This document shows positions 63,948 to 64,000 of a stretch of 64,000 nt of DNA, piece by piece. The notes under the pieces were generated by a model. That model was not told where the DNA came from and made no database searches. It was given only the letters and a program-made list of their open reading frames with translations. Within the stretch, counting starts at the first letter, position 1. Each line of letters starts with the position of its first letter. The DNA comes from Ktedonospora formicarum (GTDB lineage: Bacteria; Chloroflexota; Ktedonobacteria; Ktedonobacterales; Ktedonobacteraceae). Location of the stretch: positions 62,001 through 126,000 of the forward strand of contig NZ_BNJF01000009.1 of the NCBI RefSeq assembly GCF_016587355.1. Reading direction: 5' to 3'. Position numbers and translations under genes: made by a program.

Positions 63948-64000
63948 CGCGGTGTCCAGCATCATTGATGCCAACGAGCAGTCAGAGAAAGTCTCTCAAG

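Overview
The window is bacterial, of moderate GC, and looks like a Ktedonobacteria (Chloroflexota) chromosome. This is judged from the style of the transposases, the ECF-sigma and STAND/TPR proteins, an F420-type LLM oxidoreductase, and a very heavy load of insertion sequences, many of them broken or nested. No tRNA, rRNA or CRISPR array was seen. The taxonomic call is inference.

Layout. 1-7.9 kb: a DUF4126 membrane protein, then a marR-type regulator gene split by a tnpB element, which is itself split by a group II intron and capped by an IS4-family element with a clear 10-bp target duplication. 8-12.3 kb: an MFS exporter, an unrecognised ORF, and a J-domain gene split by a second IS4-family element (8-bp duplication). 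12.3-16.4 kb: decayed DNA, then a three-gene unit of ECF sigma factor, degenerate M48-like membrane protein and small protein, then transposase and pentapeptide-repeat scraps. 16.5-25 kb: an intact catabolic cluster on the minus strand (LacI regulator, two ABC permeases, lipoprotein binding protein, Gfo/Idh oxidoreductase, enolase-superfamily enzyme, PmoA/DUF6807 protein) with LacI-type operators. 25-30.8 kb: HEAT fragment, frameshifted tnpB, TnsA-like remnant, metallo-beta-lactamase-fold gene, intact tnpB element, large palindrome and a structured non-coding stretch. 30.8-40.6 kb: MocR regulator facing a frameshifted flavoprotein gene, IS630, FAD monooxygenase facing its likely TetR regulator over two palindromic operators, EamA and DoxX remnants, a truncated XRE regulator, and two alpha/beta hydrolases ending at a good terminator. 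40.6-53.6 kb: a transposon graveyard enclosing one striking gene, an APC-permease/GGDEF fusion. 53.6-64 kb: SnoaL-like and pentapeptide proteins, a 290-bp mini-transposon with 5-bp duplication, an XRE/NB-ARC/TPR STAND protein with a late frameshift, a protein with an internally duplicated unknown domain, an IS1182-type transposase with two nonsense codons, and a cupin, LLM oxidoreductase and DUF4440-like gene.

How it fits together. Functional host genes are islands: transport and sugar-derivative catabolism under LacI control, small regulator/enzyme pairs (TetR-monooxygenase, MocR-flavoprotein, MarR-NmrA), and membrane signalling (sigma/pseudo-protease, permease/diguanylate cyclase). Around them the mobile elements form a stratified record of successive insertions, several of which can be dated relative to each other because one lies inside another.
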